A stretch of 64,000 nucleotides of DNA from NCBI GenBank assembly GCA_014905825.1, contig JACGCN010000006.1, positions 2,232,001 through 2,296,000 of the forward strand, in the 5' to 3' direction. This document shows positions 63,648 to 64,000 of this stretch, one piece after another; the first letter of the stretch is position 1; each line of letters starts with the position of its first letter. The translations under genes and the position numbers were made by a program. The notes below the pieces were generated by a model, which saw nothing but the letters and a program-made list of their open reading frames with translations, searched no databases and was not told the origin of the DNA. The DNA is from Lyophyllum atratum (Eukaryota; Basidiomycota; Agaricomycetes; Agaricales; Lyophyllaceae).

Positions 63648-64000
63648 TCAAGTACTTTCGCTCATTAGCGCGTTTAGAGAGCGCACAACCTGACCAATGG
63701 CCTCTCGGACGGCGTCCTTCTCGGTCTCTCTGACAAGCCCCATAAATCGACCCTCGAACTTGTCAGGATGAAAACGCAAGAAAGTCTCCCTCAATTTATC
63801 TTTCCGCTCCTTCTTCTCTATTTCTCGTCGGGTCGGGTCGGCCGTCGAAGCAGACGCAGGTGGCGGTACGAGAAATGCCAGAATCGCGTCCTTCGTCAGA
63901 TGCTCAAGAGATATTGACATCTGGCGAGATGTAGTCCCCTTTTTGTCGGGCTTTTGACGATGCGCCGCAAGAACAGGCCAGGGAATGTCATAGAATCTGA
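63648..64000 (-). CDS. NFKBIL1/J-like C-terminal domain protein, 5' part beyond window
   Basis: The minus-strand frame is open to the right edge, so the N-terminus is missing; the stop lies at 63648-63650. The visible part reads IPWPVLAAHR, then an alpha-helical module ending in RETFLRFHPDKFEGRFMG and AVREAIGQVVRSLNALM. The Arg-Phe-His-Pro-Asp-Lys/Arg-Phe string and the preceding IPWPV are shared by a fungal family of ~250-350 aa proteins whose tail resembles NFKBIL1 and contains a J-domain-like HPD. Function is unsettled. An internal Met at 63920 is not the true start, because coding sequence continues in frame upstream of it. Confidence 0.75.
   Translation of the reverse strand, partial: RFYDIPWPVLAAHRQKPDKKGTTSRQMSISLEHLTKDAILAFLVPPPASASTADPTRREIEKKERKDKLRETFLRFHPDKFEGRFMGLVRETEKDAVREAIGQVVRSLNALMSEST

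Overview
The window looks like nuclear DNA of an Agaricomycete (mushroom- or bracket-type basidiomycete). Genes are dense and lie on both strands. Nearly all are broken by many short introns of about 50-60 nt, usually GT-AG, sometimes with CTAAT/CTCAC-like branch sites. The protein set is fungal: mitochondrial Hsp70, Ctr9, ribosomal protein S0, Afi1, Zn2Cys6 factor, chitin synthase, flavocytochrome b2, Trk K+ transporter. No transposon, CRISPR array, rRNA or tRNA gene was recognised. Gene models were built by hand by joining reading frames at splice sites and checking phase and conserved motifs; exon ends are therefore predictions.

Layout, left to right. 1-10 kb: the C-terminally cut end of a membrane-anchored hypothetical gene (-), a possible broken LYR-like small gene, a coiled-coil protein (+), mitochondrial Hsp70 (-) sharing a 249-bp promoter with an APH/ACAD10-11-type phosphotransferase (+), and a 921-aa alpha/beta hydrolase (+). 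11-20 kb: CTR9 (-), RPS0 (+) and AFI1 (+). 20-28 kb: a long spacer, a Zn2Cys6 regulator, a C2H2-like zinc-finger protein and a conserved-looking hypothetical protein, all +. 28-37 kb: chitin synthase (-), dynactin p25 (-) head to head with a TMEM70-like mitochondrial protein (+), then a small secreted protein (+).

37-44.6 kb is the most distinctive block: two flavocytochrome b2-type 2-hydroxy-acid dehydrogenase paralogues (one -, one +) flank an isocitrate-lyase/PEP-mutase superfamily lyase (-). Fungal glyoxylate dehydrogenase is reported as a flavohaemoprotein of the b2 type, and oxaloacetate acetylhydrolase belongs to the lyase family. The block is therefore a candidate locus for glyoxylate/oxalate or other 2-hydroxy-acid metabolism. 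This is inference, not shown by sequence alone.

44.6-64 kb: an F-box protein (-), a fused Cas4/RecB-like Fe-S nuclease plus superfamily 1 helicase of 1438 aa (+), the PP2A leucine carboxyl methyltransferase PPM1 (+), translation factor eIF4G (+), a Trk potassium transporter (+), a small novel gene (+), and the 3' part of a gene for an NFKBIL1/J-like C-terminal domain (-) that runs off the right edge. Several introns appear to use GC-AG splice sites, three of them in a single gene.
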